Source: Clostridia bacterium (GTDB lineage Bacteria > Bacillota > Clostridia > Christensenellales > Aristaeellaceae). Taken from it: a stretch of 42,751 nt of DNA. This document shows, one piece after another, positions 34,138-42,478 of the stretch (position 1 is the first letter of the stretch; every line of letters starts with the position of its first letter). A program made the translations under genes and the position numbers. The stretch is taken from positions 1 to 42,751 of the forward strand of contig JAFUHD010000277.1 of NCBI GenBank assembly GCA_017469025.1, written 5' to 3'. The notes under the pieces were generated by a model that saw only the letters and a program-made list of their open reading frames with translations, searched no databases and was not told the DNA's origin.

Positions 34138-35091
34138 ATGGAAAACTCTGTGAGCAGGCGGCTCGTCACGCGCAGCGACTTTGATGGACTTGTCTGTGCC
34201 ATGATTTTAAAAGAACTCAATCTGATTGATGAGATTAAATTTGTTCATCCCAAGGATGTTCAGGATGGCAAGGTAGACATCCGTTCAACCGATATTACAA
34301 CCAACCTGCCTTTCGATCCGCGTGTCGGGATTGCCTTTGACCATCATGAATCTGAACTGACCCGTCTGGTCGGTGTTGATTACAAGGGCCGCTATATCAT
34401 TGATCCTGACGCTCGCAGTGCTGCCCGTGTTGTCTTTGATTACTACGGCGGACACGAGAAACTCCCCCGCATCTCTGAAGAACTGATGGCCGCAGTCGAC
34501 AAGGGAGATTCTGCCGATTTCACACTTGAGGAAATCCTGAATCCGACGGGATGGGTTTTGATGAACTTCATCATGGATGCCCGTACCGGTCTTGGCCGTT
34601 TCCATGACTTCCGTATCTCCAACTATGACCTCATGATGGCTTTGATTGACTTCTGTGTTGAACACTCTGTCGATGAGGTTCTTGCGCTGCCTGATGTAAA
34701 GGAACGTGTAGACCTTTACTTTGAACAGCAGAATCTGTTCAAGCAGCAGGTAAACCGTCTTGCCAAGGTATACGGCCGCGTTGTCGTGCTTGACCTTCGC
34801 AATGAAGAGACCATCTATGCAGGAAACCGTTTCATGATCTATGCCATGCATCCGGAAACGGAAATCTCCGTTCATGTGGCATGGGGCTTCAAGAAGCAGA
34901 ATACAGCTGTCATGATTGGCAAGTCCATTATCAACAAAAACAGCAATGCTGATATCGGCGCACTGTGCCTCTCCTATGGCGGTGGCGGACACCGCAATGC
35001 GGGCACCTGCCAGCTGGCAAACGATAAAGTCGATGAGGAACTCCCGAAGATTATCGAGCGCCTCAACCAGGACTGCACGCCGATCGATTGA
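34138..35091 (+). CDS. DHH-family phosphoesterase, exopolyphosphatase-related
   Basis: A 317-residue cytosolic protein. It has DHH motif I VTRSDFDGLVCA (residue 10), the second aspartate region FVHPKDVQDG, the DHHES metal motif (near 78), and a C-terminal DHHA1 domain with SYGGGGHRNAGTC near 295. It is a different subgroup from NrnA: motif I has DFDGL rather than NPDGD, as in proteins annotated as exopolyphosphatase-related. It may cleave polyphosphate, cyclic dinucleotides or short oligonucleotides; the substrate is not clear. ATG 34138 follows GAAGGAGA. It is a single-gene unit ended by a strong terminator, divergent from the MgtC pair. Confidence 0.85.
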   Translation: MENSVSRRLVTRSDFDGLVCAMILKELNLIDEIKFVHPKDVQDGKVDIRSTDITTNLPFDPRVGIAFDHHESELTRLVGVDYKGRYIIDPDARSAARVVFDYYGGHEKLPRISEELMAAVDKGDSADFTLEEILNPTGWVLMNFIMDARTGLGRFHDFRISNYDLMMALIDFCVEHSVDEVLALPDVKERVDLYFEQQNLFKQQVNRLAKVYGRVVVLDLRNEETIYAGNRFMIYAMHPETEISVHVAWGFKKQNTAVMIGKSIINKNSNADIGALCLSYGGGGHRNAGTCQLANDKVDEELPKIIERLNQDCTPID

Positions 35092-35104
35092 TTTTTTCCG
35101 GTAC

Positions 35105-35131
35105 ACGGCACCACATGGTGCCGTTTTTTTT
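35105..35131 (+). terminator. Terminator after the DHH phosphoesterase gene
   Basis: CGGCACC/GGTGCCG around ACAT, followed by TTTTTTTT. It starts within 15 bases of the stop codon. Confidence 0.96.
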
Positions 35132-35561
35132 ATCGGTAAACACTTCACTTCCTCCTGGGCGTGCTTTCATGCCTTCCGCTGCCTTTGTTTTTTGAATAGA
35201 CCAATTGACTCATTCGTGCAATTAACAAAGAATCCAGTCCATTCTTGCATATCAATGGGCTGGATTCTTTGTTATGTTTCATTCAGAAAATGGATACCGT
35301 ATCCGGAAATCATCGCATGAAGCGGGTAACTGCAGGCTTTGGGACAACATGCCCACTCTGAAACGGGACAATCACGGATCGCTTCACCGGCAGAACAGTA
35401 CGCCTTCGCTCAGATCACATGTACTGGAATAGACGTATATGGGCCTATCAGGCCTCCGGTGCCCAGATAAGCCGCGTGCAGCGAAATCCTCATTGCCTGC
35501 ATCAGGCTTTCCACACAACAGCAGCATCACAGATATTCAAAGTGCGGACTTTACCGTTCGC
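35132..35561. other. 430-base gap between convergent genes
   Basis: No gene is supported. It holds a 21-base inverted repeat (35223-35274) and next to it a smaller AATTG/CAATT dyad. The remainder (35300-35560) looks like unconstrained sequence. Confidence 0.5.
35223..35274. repeat. Long inverted repeat, 21-base arms
   Basis: Arms 35223-35243 and 35254-35274 (AACAAAGAATCCAG core) are complementary at 20 of 21 positions, with the odd position a G-T pair; the loop is 10 bases. There is no T-run on either side. A plain terminator is unlikely; it could be a miniature mobile element remnant or an mRNA 3'-end protector for the convergent genes. Confidence 0.7.
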
Positions 35562-36428
35562 TTATTCTTCCACTGCACGTATTCTGCCCAGTTTGAACTG
35601 TTCCATCATCTCATTGGTCAGACTGTATGGCTGGGGCTGGAGTTCAATCATGGCACGCGGAACCCATTCGGCATACCGGAGTTCAGTATCATCCATCCGG
35701 ATTGTATCATCTCCGTCCACCTCACAGTAATATCCCGCCAGTATGTCCGCTGCAATGCCCCACGGCTGTGATTTGTAGTAACGGATATGCCTGACACGGA
35801 GACCGGTTTCCTCCATCACCTCACGGGCAACGGTTTCCTCAAACGTCTCCCCTATCTCCGTAAACCCGGCTACCAGTGCATTCATCATCCCGTTTCTGTA
35901 CCGTGTCAGAAGGAGACGGTCTCCATTTATGACACCGATAATCACAGCCGGATTGATGCGTGGATATACCTTCCGCCTGCAGGCGGGACAGTACATGGCA
36001 CGTTCCGTATCATCCGGCGTCATCCGGCCTCCGCAAGCACCGCAGTACCGGGTCGACCTGTACCATTCCAGCAGATGATAGGCCGTAAAAAGTGCAAAAA
36101 CGACCGTTTTCGGCTCAAATCCAGCACTCCGCACATCTCTCAGCGAGGAAAAAACAAAATGCCGGCCCGTAAGAAAGGAGGTGTTCACACTGTCTGTGGA
36201 AAGCGGTGCAAAAAAGGCCTGTCCATCCACCTCGAACAGATAAATGAGCTGTGCAGGAAGCGCGTCTCCAAAGTCAGCTGCTGTTGGTAGAACAATCCAG
36301 CCTGCAGAGTCATCTGTCGAAACCAGGAACTTCCCGTCCTGATACAGCACAATGTAGTCCGTTTCCCGGCATTTGGCATCTTTCCGGTATTCGTTATGAA
36401 ATACATGCGGTGTAATATCCTGAATCAT
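35562..36428 (-). CDS. nudC: NAD(+) diphosphatase / RNA decapping Nudix hydrolase
   Basis: Splits NADH to NMNH and AMP and removes NAD caps from RNA in well-studied relatives. The 288-residue protein has the zinc ribbon YCGACGG with CPACRRK near 135-160, the Nudix box GFTEIGETFEETVAREVMEE near residue 190, and KSQPWGIAADILAGYY near 225, equivalent to the diagnostic SQPWPFPxS segment of NudC-type enzymes, though PFPxS is replaced here by GIAAD. I start at ATG 36426-36428 (MIQDITPHVFHNEY), with GGGG ten bases before it. It follows the folate transporter gene by 101 bases. Confidence 0.9.
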   Translation of the reverse strand: MIQDITPHVFHNEYRKDAKCRETDYIVLYQDGKFLVSTDDSAGWIVLPTAADFGDALPAQLIYLFEVDGQAFFAPLSTDSVNTSFLTGRHFVFSSLRDVRSAGFEPKTVVFALFTAYHLLEWYRSTRYCGACGGRMTPDDTERAMYCPACRRKVYPRINPAVIIGVINGDRLLLTRYRNGMMNALVAGFTEIGETFEETVAREVMEETGLRVRHIRYYKSQPWGIAADILAGYYCEVDGDDTIRMDDTELRYAEWVPRAMIELQPQPYSLTNEMMEQFKLGRIRAVEE

Positions 36429-36529
36429 ATCTTCTATTCCCCAGTCACAGAATGTCTTGTCCCGTTTGTCCGCTTCCACCCCATCATGAAGCGCACTGCC
36501 AGGCTGTACATGGACAACAGGTCAGCTTC

Positions 36530-37588
36530 TCAATGGCTTTCACCAAGATCAAGTGTCAGTCTGAGATGTGCTCCGCTTTTCTTATCGGTCACCGCAATTC
36601 CGCTGCAAAGCCGTCCGAGTGCCGGTTCTTTTGCAGCTTTGGATTTTGAATAACCGCGGATCTGAGTCTCGGTAACATCCGATTCACCTGCGAGAACAGC
36701 TTCATCCAGCGCATACACGGCAAGCTCATATGTCATCTCCGGATTTCCCACTTTGGATCTGGCGCTCTCAATGATGACAACCAGGTTCTGATCAGCAAGT
36801 TCCGGTGTATCAGCGCGCACCCAGTCTGTCATCTCATTATTGCGATTCAGGCGTTCTTCGGATGTATAGGCGGCACTGAAGGAGGTTGTATTGTAATTCC
36901 AGATGTAATAACCCGTAATCGTACAGATGCTGAAAACCAGTAATACACCCAGCAGCACAATCGTACGTTTATTGAATTTGAGGCGCTGTGTGCCACTGAA
37001 CACATAGCCGAGCTTCTGCGTCGGTGGAATGACCAGACGCATAAAAATAATCAGCAGAATGGATTCAAGCGGAAACATCGCCAGATTCTTGACGATGCGC
37101 AGGACATCAAAAAGTGCATAACTGCGTCCCATGATCATGGTATAGTACAGTGCCATGATTGGCGCATTCAGCACAACATTGACCAGCATGTCAACGCAGA
37201 ACCTTGCCAAAACAATCCGCACCGTGCTGACCTCTGTCCGGTACAGAAACAGGGCAAAGATCAGGGAACCGGCAATTTCTGTCAGCACAAACGGGAAAAA
37301 ATAAATGCCGTCCGGAAAGACCAGATACCCGAGCGTATCCGAAACAATGGCGCCAAATATGGCCATTACAGGCCCGAAGACCATTGCCCCGTAAGCATTT
37401 ATAAAAAACCCTGCATTGATCCGCAGATCAGCCGCAATTGGAATGCTGACCGGCTTGAGTGCAATCCGCAGTGCAATCATCAGGGCGGCAAAAACCAGCA
37501 TTCTCAGGTTTTTAAAATCCGCCATTGCCTGCTTCCAGTAAGCTTTTGAAAATGGTGTTGAAAATAGTCTGTTGCGATCTGCCTGCAT
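36530..37588 (-). CDS. Folate-type ECF transporter S component with an extra C-terminal domain
   Basis: Residues 30-215 match folate-family ECF substrate-binding subunits: NLRMLVFAALMIALRIALK, DLRINAGFFINAYGAMVFGP and GYLVFPDGIYFFPFVLTEI, with about six helices. After KFNKRTIVLLG a further membrane helix (about 230-250) follows and then about 100 residues of polar sequence (TSEERLNRNNEMTDWVRADT, later AVYALDEAVLAGESDV) not present in ordinary FolT, which is near 170-200 residues. FolT imports folate with the EcfAA'T module. ATG 37586-37588 has AAGGGGG upstream. It lies between the unknown gene at 37615 and nudC, so no ECF module is adjacent and the S component must share one from elsewhere. 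Confidence 0.85.
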   Translation of the reverse strand: MQADRNRLFSTPFSKAYWKQAMADFKNLRMLVFAALMIALRIALKPVSIPIAADLRINAGFFINAYGAMVFGPVMAIFGAIVSDTLGYLVFPDGIYFFPFVLTEIAGSLIFALFLYRTEVSTVRIVLARFCVDMLVNVVLNAPIMALYYTMIMGRSYALFDVLRIVKNLAMFPLESILLIIFMRLVIPPTQKLGYVFSGTQRLKFNKRTIVLLGVLLVFSICTITGYYIWNYNTTSFSAAYTSEERLNRNNEMTDWVRADTPELADQNLVVIIESARSKVGNPEMTYELAVYALDEAVLAGESDVTETQIRGYSKSKAAKEPALGRLCSGIAVTDKKSGAHLRLTLDLGESH

Positions 37589-37614
37589 GGCAATGCCCCC
37601 TTCCGGCATCATGA

Positions 37615-38082
37615 TCAACGTTTCCGCCCAAAGAGTCCCCGACGTGCGGGCATCCTGCCTGCACGCTCATAAAGCGCTTTCAGCAGAGTCTGCTGTACCG
37701 GCAGCCTCTGCTGACGCGGTATTCTGGTTTCGTATGCATCAGCAAGTTCTGACGCCTGTTCCGGCATCAGACGGGAGATCAGAGGAATCGTCATCCCATG
37801 GATGGCTGTCAGGGTAAAAAATACGAAATCCTGACGCCTTGACTCCTGTGCCTCATAAACATAAGAAAGCACTGATGCGGTATCCTCAGAAGATGGTTCA
37901 CTGGATACAAATGCCTCGAACCACTTCTGCATATCACTCATGAAGCGGTCATTGCAGGGATCATTTTTCGGTGCAACCCCTATGCCAAACAAACCGGCAC
38001 CAGGTTTTGCTGTCGCAATTACCTGGTCAATTTCCTCCAGATACTGTGCATATCTTGATCTGACTTCATCCGCTGCACTCAT
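37615..38082 (-). CDS. Uncharacterised helical protein upstream of the folate transporter
   Basis: A 155-residue soluble protein starting MSAADEVRSRYAQYLEEIDQ. It looks all-helical, with a central conserved-looking VAPKNDPCNDRFMSDMQKWF and a basic end GRMPARRGLFGRKR. There is no signal or membrane helix and I recognise no family. ATG 38080-38082 has GGGAGGATACAG before it, and the stop lies 26 bases from the folate transporter start, so they are probably co-expressed. A CCGGTGC-AAA-GCACCGG hairpin (38107-38123) lies in its leader. Confidence 0.75.
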   Translation of the reverse strand: MSAADEVRSRYAQYLEEIDQVIATAKPGAGLFGIGVAPKNDPCNDRFMSDMQKWFEAFVSSEPSSEDTASVLSYVYEAQESRRQDFVFFTLTAIHGMTIPLISRLMPEQASELADAYETRIPRQQRLPVQQTLLKALYERAGRMPARRGLFGRKR

Positions 38083-38242
38083 CTGTATCCTCCCACTGTC
38101 TGCCAGCCGGTGCAAAGCACCGGATCATTTCCCCGGCATGTATCTAAAGTGCTTTTCATCCAGCTGACCTCATATCTGCTGTCTGCCGCATTAACACTGC
38201 AAAATCTGTTTTTTATGTTCCATTCAATAGCACCTGTCATAC

Positions 38243-38270
38243 TGGACAATTTGAATGGATGTGCTATACT
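38243..38270 (+). promoter_or_regulatory. Promoter of the MATE exporter gene
   Basis: TGGACA (38243-38248) and TATACT (38265-38270), 16 bases apart, about 24 bases before ATG 38294. GGAGG lies at 38281-38285. The leader is too short for a riboswitch. Confidence 0.65.
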
Positions 38271-38293
38271 GTCCCGGAACGGAGGATCTTATC

Positions 38294-39652
38294 ATGCGAC
38301 AAATAGACTTTTCATCCGACAGGACAGCACATAATGTGGCTGCCTCCGCCCTTCCCATGCTTGTAGCCCAGCTTCTCAGCCTGCTTTACAGCATTGTAGA
38401 CCGCATCTATATCGGCCGTATTCCCGGAGAGGGCACTGCCGGCCTTGGTGGTATCGGTCTGTGTTTCCCGGTCATCATGATTGTCACCGCTTTTACAAAC
38501 CTGTTCGGAATGGGCGGTGCTCCGCTCTGCGCCATAGCCAGAGGCAGAAAAGACCAGACTCAGGCAGAAACGCTCATGAACACCTCATTTACGCTGCTGA
38601 TCGGCACATCCATTGTGCTCATGGCGTTCTTCGAAGGATTCGCCGCCCCTGCCCTCCGGCTGTTTGGCGCCTCTGAACAGCTGCTGCCCCATGCCTCTGT
38701 TTACCTGAGGCTGTATCTGCTTGGAACCCCCGCAACCATGATTGCATCAGGCATGACCCCGTTCATCAATGCACAGGGATATGCCAGTTCGGGTATGCTG
38801 GCCATCTTTATCGGTGCAGTCAGCAATCTGATTCTGGACCCCATTCTCATTTTTGTCCTTGGAATGGGGCTTCGCGGTGCTGCCCTTGCAACCGTCATCG
38901 CACAGTGTCTGTCTGCTGTATTTGTAATCCTTTTTCTTCTGCGTCCGGCATGCGAACTGCACCTTAAACCGCTCCCGCCGAGCCGCTTTGTTCCTGAAAA
39001 CGTCATCCGCATTCTGAGCGTCGGCTTGACCAGCTTTATCATGCAGTTCACCAACAGTCTGGTTACCATTGTCTGCAACGCAACACTGTCACGGTACGGT
39101 GGAGACCTTTATATCTCCATCTATACCATCATCGCATCCGTACGTTCCCTGCTGGATGTTCCCGTCAATTCCATTTCAGATGGTGCGTCGCCCGTTCTCT
39201 CCTACAATTACGGCGCCCGGCGTCCGGAACAGATGCGCAAAACGGTCCAGCTTTTTACCATCTGGAATGTCGGCTATACCGGTGTCGTCTGGGTTTTCAT
39301 TCTTCTGTTTCCGGCTTTCTTTATTCAGATCTTTACAAGCGACCATGCACTCATCGAATCTGCCGCACCTGTCCTGAAGCTCTATTATTTCGCCTTCATT
39401 TTTCAGGCACTTCAGTACAGTGGACAGACCGTGTTTAAAGCACTCGGCCGTACGCGTCAGGCTGTCTTCTTTTCCCTTTTGCGCAAGGTCCTTATCGTCG
39501 TTCCACTGACACTTCTCCTGCCTGGCATTTTTGGATTTGGTGCCCGCGGTGTCTTTCTTGCAGAGCCCATATCAAACTTTCTGGGCGGTGTTGCATGTTT
39601 TACCACTATGTACATTACCGAATACAGACAATGGGACAAATTGTCCGGCTGA
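38294..39652 (+). CDS. MATE-family multidrug/cation exporter
   Basis: A 452-residue inner-membrane protein with 12 helices arranged as two homologous bundles, the MATE length and pattern. It includes the family loop PMLVAQLLSLLYSIVDRIYIG in helix 1-2 and, in the second half, NSLVTIVCNATLSRYGGD near residue 255. Exporters of this family use sodium or proton gradients to expel cationic drugs, flavins or peptides; the substrate is unknown. ATG 38294 follows GGAGG by eight bases. It is a one-gene unit with its own promoter and terminator, next to the Clp_N-membrane gene on the other strand. Confidence 0.9.
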   Translation: MRQIDFSSDRTAHNVAASALPMLVAQLLSLLYSIVDRIYIGRIPGEGTAGLGGIGLCFPVIMIVTAFTNLFGMGGAPLCAIARGRKDQTQAETLMNTSFTLLIGTSIVLMAFFEGFAAPALRLFGASEQLLPHASVYLRLYLLGTPATMIASGMTPFINAQGYASSGMLAIFIGAVSNLILDPILIFVLGMGLRGAALATVIAQCLSAVFVILFLLRPACELHLKPLPPSRFVPENVIRILSVGLTSFIMQFTNSLVTIVCNATLSRYGGDLYISIYTIIASVRSLLDVPVNSISDGASPVLSYNYGARRPEQMRKTVQLFTIWNVGYTGVVWVFILLFPAFFIQIFTSDHALIESAAPVLKLYYFAFIFQALQYSGQTVFKALGRTRQAVFFSLLRKVLIVVPLTLLLPGIFGFGARGVFLAEPISNFLGGVACFTTMYITEYRQWDKLSG

Positions 39653-39664
39653 TTCTGTATTCAG

Positions 39665-39687
39665 GCGGGGATCAACCCCGCTTTTTT
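39665..39687 (+). terminator. Terminator after the MATE gene
   Basis: GCGGGG/CCCCGC around ATCAA, then TTTTTT. The stop codon of the convergent Clp_N gene (39672-39674) lies in the loop. Confidence 0.92.
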
Positions 39688-41201
39688 GTTTTACTCTTTT
39701 TTATCTCTTCACTCTGTCTGACCGTTCCAATAAAAGTGAACTCGATAATAGCTGTAGCCAGTACATCCAATACACTCAGAACAATCATCCACACCGGCAT
39801 GGAAGGCCATTTGAAGAGTAACGTAAGGAAAACAAACAGCAATGTCGGACTTAAAAAAATCAAACTGTCATGGAAGCATACATAATACAGATATTTCTTA
39901 TCCCCGACGGCTTCATCCATTTCCTTGAGTGCATTGATAAAATGAATTCCCTGAAACAACAGGAGCACAAATTCCAGAATCCATATGCCTTTCGCGAGCC
40001 AGTCAGGTAATGCGGACTGCATCAGGTAATGTACCGTGGCGAATCCAAATACAGTATACACAATAGACTGCGCAGCTTTGCCTGCAGTAAAGTGATAATA
40101 CGCATAACTGGCCAAATCGTCATTACTTGACTTGGACATAACATAACATGTTGTTGTTATCGTGAAATAAGCTCGAATCAGAATAGCCGCCAACAGCAAT
40201 AAAACGGTCATAATGATCGCCAGAATAATTGGAAGCCGATCCAGATTAAAGCTGTTCTGTATGGCTGGAAAAATGAGGAATACCCCCGTCATTCCCACAA
40301 CAGCACTTACAATTAATCCCCTTATATCGCTCGTTTCACTGAACAGGAGACCGATATCGTATAAGTTGAACAACAATAACAGAGGAAATGGAACACTGCT
40401 TATCATGTTCAGCCATGGATTTGCACCATTAGGATTAAAAAAAACAACTATACCATAGGTAACCGCGAACAGAATAACAAACTCCAGTATGATTTTTTGA
40501 ATAATAAATCTATAACTGGCCCATCTCGGTTCGGCAGTACCCAGGATGTTTAAATTCCGGACTTTTTTATACCATTCAAGGAAACCTGAAGGCTTGTTCT
40601 GTTTTCCGGCATCTCGTCTGTTTTCATAATCTTTTATATTCCGCTTGATACACTTTTCATGTCGCTTATCATATTCAGAGTAATATGATTCTCTGGCAGA
40701 ATACCCTTCCTGTTTCGACGGATGCAGTCCCCCGCCTTCTTCAGTTCTGTGAGTCTCCCGGGCATGTTCCTTCATATATCTGACAGCTGCTGCTCTCAGA
40801 TCTATCTTCGAATTCCAGTAACGTTCTGTATACTTCGTGCGCTTTTCCATCATAGCCAGTGCAAGCGCATCAGCCCCCGCTGTGCCGGATTCAGCATCCA
40901 TTGCACTTGCTGTTTTCGTCGCCCATCTAAGGACAGGTCCGGCTGATGTAAATGACACATCCCGCTCTGTTGACAGACGCTTCATCTCATTCCGGACTTC
41001 ACCCAGATTAACCAGTTTCCCATCAAGGAATGCTTTAAGTTCGTTCTGCTCGTCTTCCCATTCCAGATCAGGTTCCTCATTCTCAAGAAAGGCAGCCAGC
41101 CCATAAAACAAATGTTCATGACATAGTTCGTTCTGATCTGTTTTACAGTAAAATGTATAGGCTCTCTTCAGAACTTCTTCTGCCCCGGGACTTAGTTTCA
41201 T
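39672..41201 (-). CDS. Double Clp_N domain fused to a multi-helix membrane domain, without AAA+ module
   Basis: A 509-residue protein. Residues 1-70 form a first Clp N-terminal repeat (LSPGAEEVLKRAYTFYC, then ELCHEHLFYGLAAFL, where ClpC has GTEHLLLGLL). Residues 90-145 form a second repeat (SAGPVLRWATKTASA, then GADALALAMME). Clp_N is the substrate- and adaptor-docking part of ClpA, ClpB and ClpC. A basic linker rich in Tyr, Lys and Arg follows (YSARESYYSEYDKRHEK). The last 300 residues hold about eight hydrophobic helices. There are no Walker motifs, ClpP loop or protease motif. It could tether client proteins or arginine-phosphorylated substrates at the membrane, which is inference. I start at ATG 41199-41201 with GAGAGG nine bases upstream. 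Confidence 0.75.
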   Translation of the reverse strand: MKLSPGAEEVLKRAYTFYCKTDQNELCHEHLFYGLAAFLENEEPDLEWEDEQNELKAFLDGKLVNLGEVRNEMKRLSTERDVSFTSAGPVLRWATKTASAMDAESGTAGADALALAMMEKRTKYTERYWNSKIDLRAAAVRYMKEHARETHRTEEGGGLHPSKQEGYSARESYYSEYDKRHEKCIKRNIKDYENRRDAGKQNKPSGFLEWYKKVRNLNILGTAEPRWASYRFIIQKIILEFVILFAVTYGIVVFFNPNGANPWLNMISSVPFPLLLLFNLYDIGLLFSETSDIRGLIVSAVVGMTGVFLIFPAIQNSFNLDRLPIILAIIMTVLLLLAAILIRAYFTITTTCYVMSKSSNDDLASYAYYHFTAGKAAQSIVYTVFGFATVHYLMQSALPDWLAKGIWILEFVLLLFQGIHFINALKEMDEAVGDKKYLYYVCFHDSLIFLSPTLLFVFLTLLFKWPSMPVWMIVLSVLDVLATAIIEFTFIGTVRQSEEIKKSKTKKRG

Positions 41202-41368
41202 CTTTATATGCCTCTCGTTTTTCCGTTTCAAGGGATACACGCTCTGTTTCCGCTTTTTGAGTCTTTCAAAAGCACGCTCTCAGTGTTCCATATATCACTG
41301 CAACACACACACTAATACAGGAAGAAAACAATCCTATACCTTTTCCTGTTTACCGTATAAAAGGTTGA

Positions 41369-41503
41369 CTAAGAAATCAAATCCGGCACGTGTCTGAGAA
41401 AACCACGAATCCCTAAACAAATGCATAAAGCGCTGCTGACAAGCATCGCCTGCAAAAAAGTTGGATCTGATCTTCCTTCATTTGAGACATATTCTTTCGT
41501 CAT
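41369..41503 (-). CDS. Possible 44-residue small membrane protein
   Basis: ATG 41501-41503 to TAG 41369-41371, with AGGA seven bases upstream. The product starts MTKEYVSNEGRSDP and has one hydrophobic stretch (QAMLVSSALCICLGIRGFL). An adjoining open frame ends at 41507 (NASSFYKRFPDLAHLQE at its end, hydrophobic before that) but has no ATG. Both are upstream of the Clp_N-membrane gene on the same strand. They could be small proteins or the remnants of one gene. Confidence 0.35.
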   Translation of the reverse strand: MTKEYVSNEGRSDPTFLQAMLVSSALCICLGIRGFLRHVPDLIS

Positions 41504-41658
41504 CCCTTATTCCTGCAAATGCGCCAAATCAGGGAAACGCTTATAAAAAGAGCTGGCATTTCTGAGCAGCCATAATCCACCCAAAAAGCATACAATGCCG
41601 CCCTGAATTCTGCCTGTATGAAGAAAACGGGAGTTTCACTACCCATTGGATAATGAAA

Positions 41659-41744
41659 CTCCGTTAATGACATAGTTGTGCTTCCGGCACTGTATCAATA
41701 GCAATTGTCACTATTGGACAAGCCAGCATAAAATGCTGGGCCAT
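41659..41744 (+). repeat. Three-hairpin structured repeat, copy B
   Basis: 86 bases starting CTCCGTTAATGACATAG. Hairpin 1 is GTGC-TTCCG-GCAC, hairpin 2 CAATAG/CTATTG, hairpin 3 CCAGCA-TAAAA-TGCTGG followed by GCCATCT. A 9-bp inverted repeat, GGAGTTTCA/TGAAACTCC (41630-41662), overlaps its left end. Confidence 0.7.
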
Positions 41745-41830
41745 CTCCGTTAATGACATAGTTGTGCTTTCGGCGCTGTATCAATGGCAGATGCCATGAT
41801 CCGACACCCGGCATGAAGCATCGGGTGTCT
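41745..41830 (+). repeat. Three-hairpin structured repeat, copy C
   Basis: Directly follows copy B with an 86-base period. Hairpin 1 is GTGC-TTTCG-GCGC, hairpin 2 ATGGCA/TGCCAT, and hairpin 3 is rebuilt as GACACCCG/CGGGTGTC with an ATG/CAT inner pair. It ends just before the stop codon of the phosphofructokinase gene. Confidence 0.7.
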
Positions 41831-41838
41831 TATGATTT

Positions 41839-42478
41839 TTACTGATGAATCGGTGTACGTGCCCAGTCATAATTCCGCAGATGCATATTGAGATGCCGCG
41901 GCAGGCCGTCAACCATCATCGGGTTATACTGGCCCTGGATCAGCGGACGGACATAGTCGAGGAACTCTTCTGTTACATAATCGCCCTCTTCATTGATCCA
42001 CTTTCTCGGTACCAGCTTTTCGCCATTGGCAATGCGGTGCACATCATACACACCGGTTGCGCTCTGATACGGATCGTCCGATACACGGTCAATAACGACC
42101 ATAACGCCGGAGGAACCTTCATCAGCAGCCTTAACGGTAGCACCACCGACGTTGAACGCTTCGTCAACATCGATCTTGGAAGCCAGGTGTGCAGCAGCAC
42201 GCTGCAGCGTGGAGAGTTCAACAGCACGTGCCTTGCAGCCGAGTTCTTTGTGAACAAGATCTGCCAGATAAGCAGCTGTTCCGGTCATCTGAATGTGGCC
42301 GAATGCATCTTTTGTCTCAGAACCGGATGTGAACTCACAGATATACTTGCCCTCAGCGGTCCGGATGCCCTCGGAAACCACTGCGACTACGGTATCCTTG
42401 ACTTCAAGAATATCGCGGAGCTTTCCGATAAATGTTTCAGGATTAAATGCCGGTGAATCAGCTACAGCGACTTCACAT
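41839..42478 (-). CDS. 6-phosphofructokinase, PPi-dependent type (3' part only)
   Basis: Phosphorylates fructose 6-phosphate in glycolysis. About 213 C-terminal residues are visible, ending ARTPIHQ. Recognisable are LCEVAVADSPAFNPETF, then VVAVVSEGI and the GHIQMTGTAAYLADLV region containing substrate-loop residues. The downstream QRAAAHLASKIDVDEAFNVG region follows the PFK layout. The pyrophosphate-specific determinants are upstream and not visible, so ATP use is also possible. The gene is cut at about 42479 by an abrupt change to AT-rich sequence, and in its frame a TGA appears just beyond. Confidence 0.85.
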
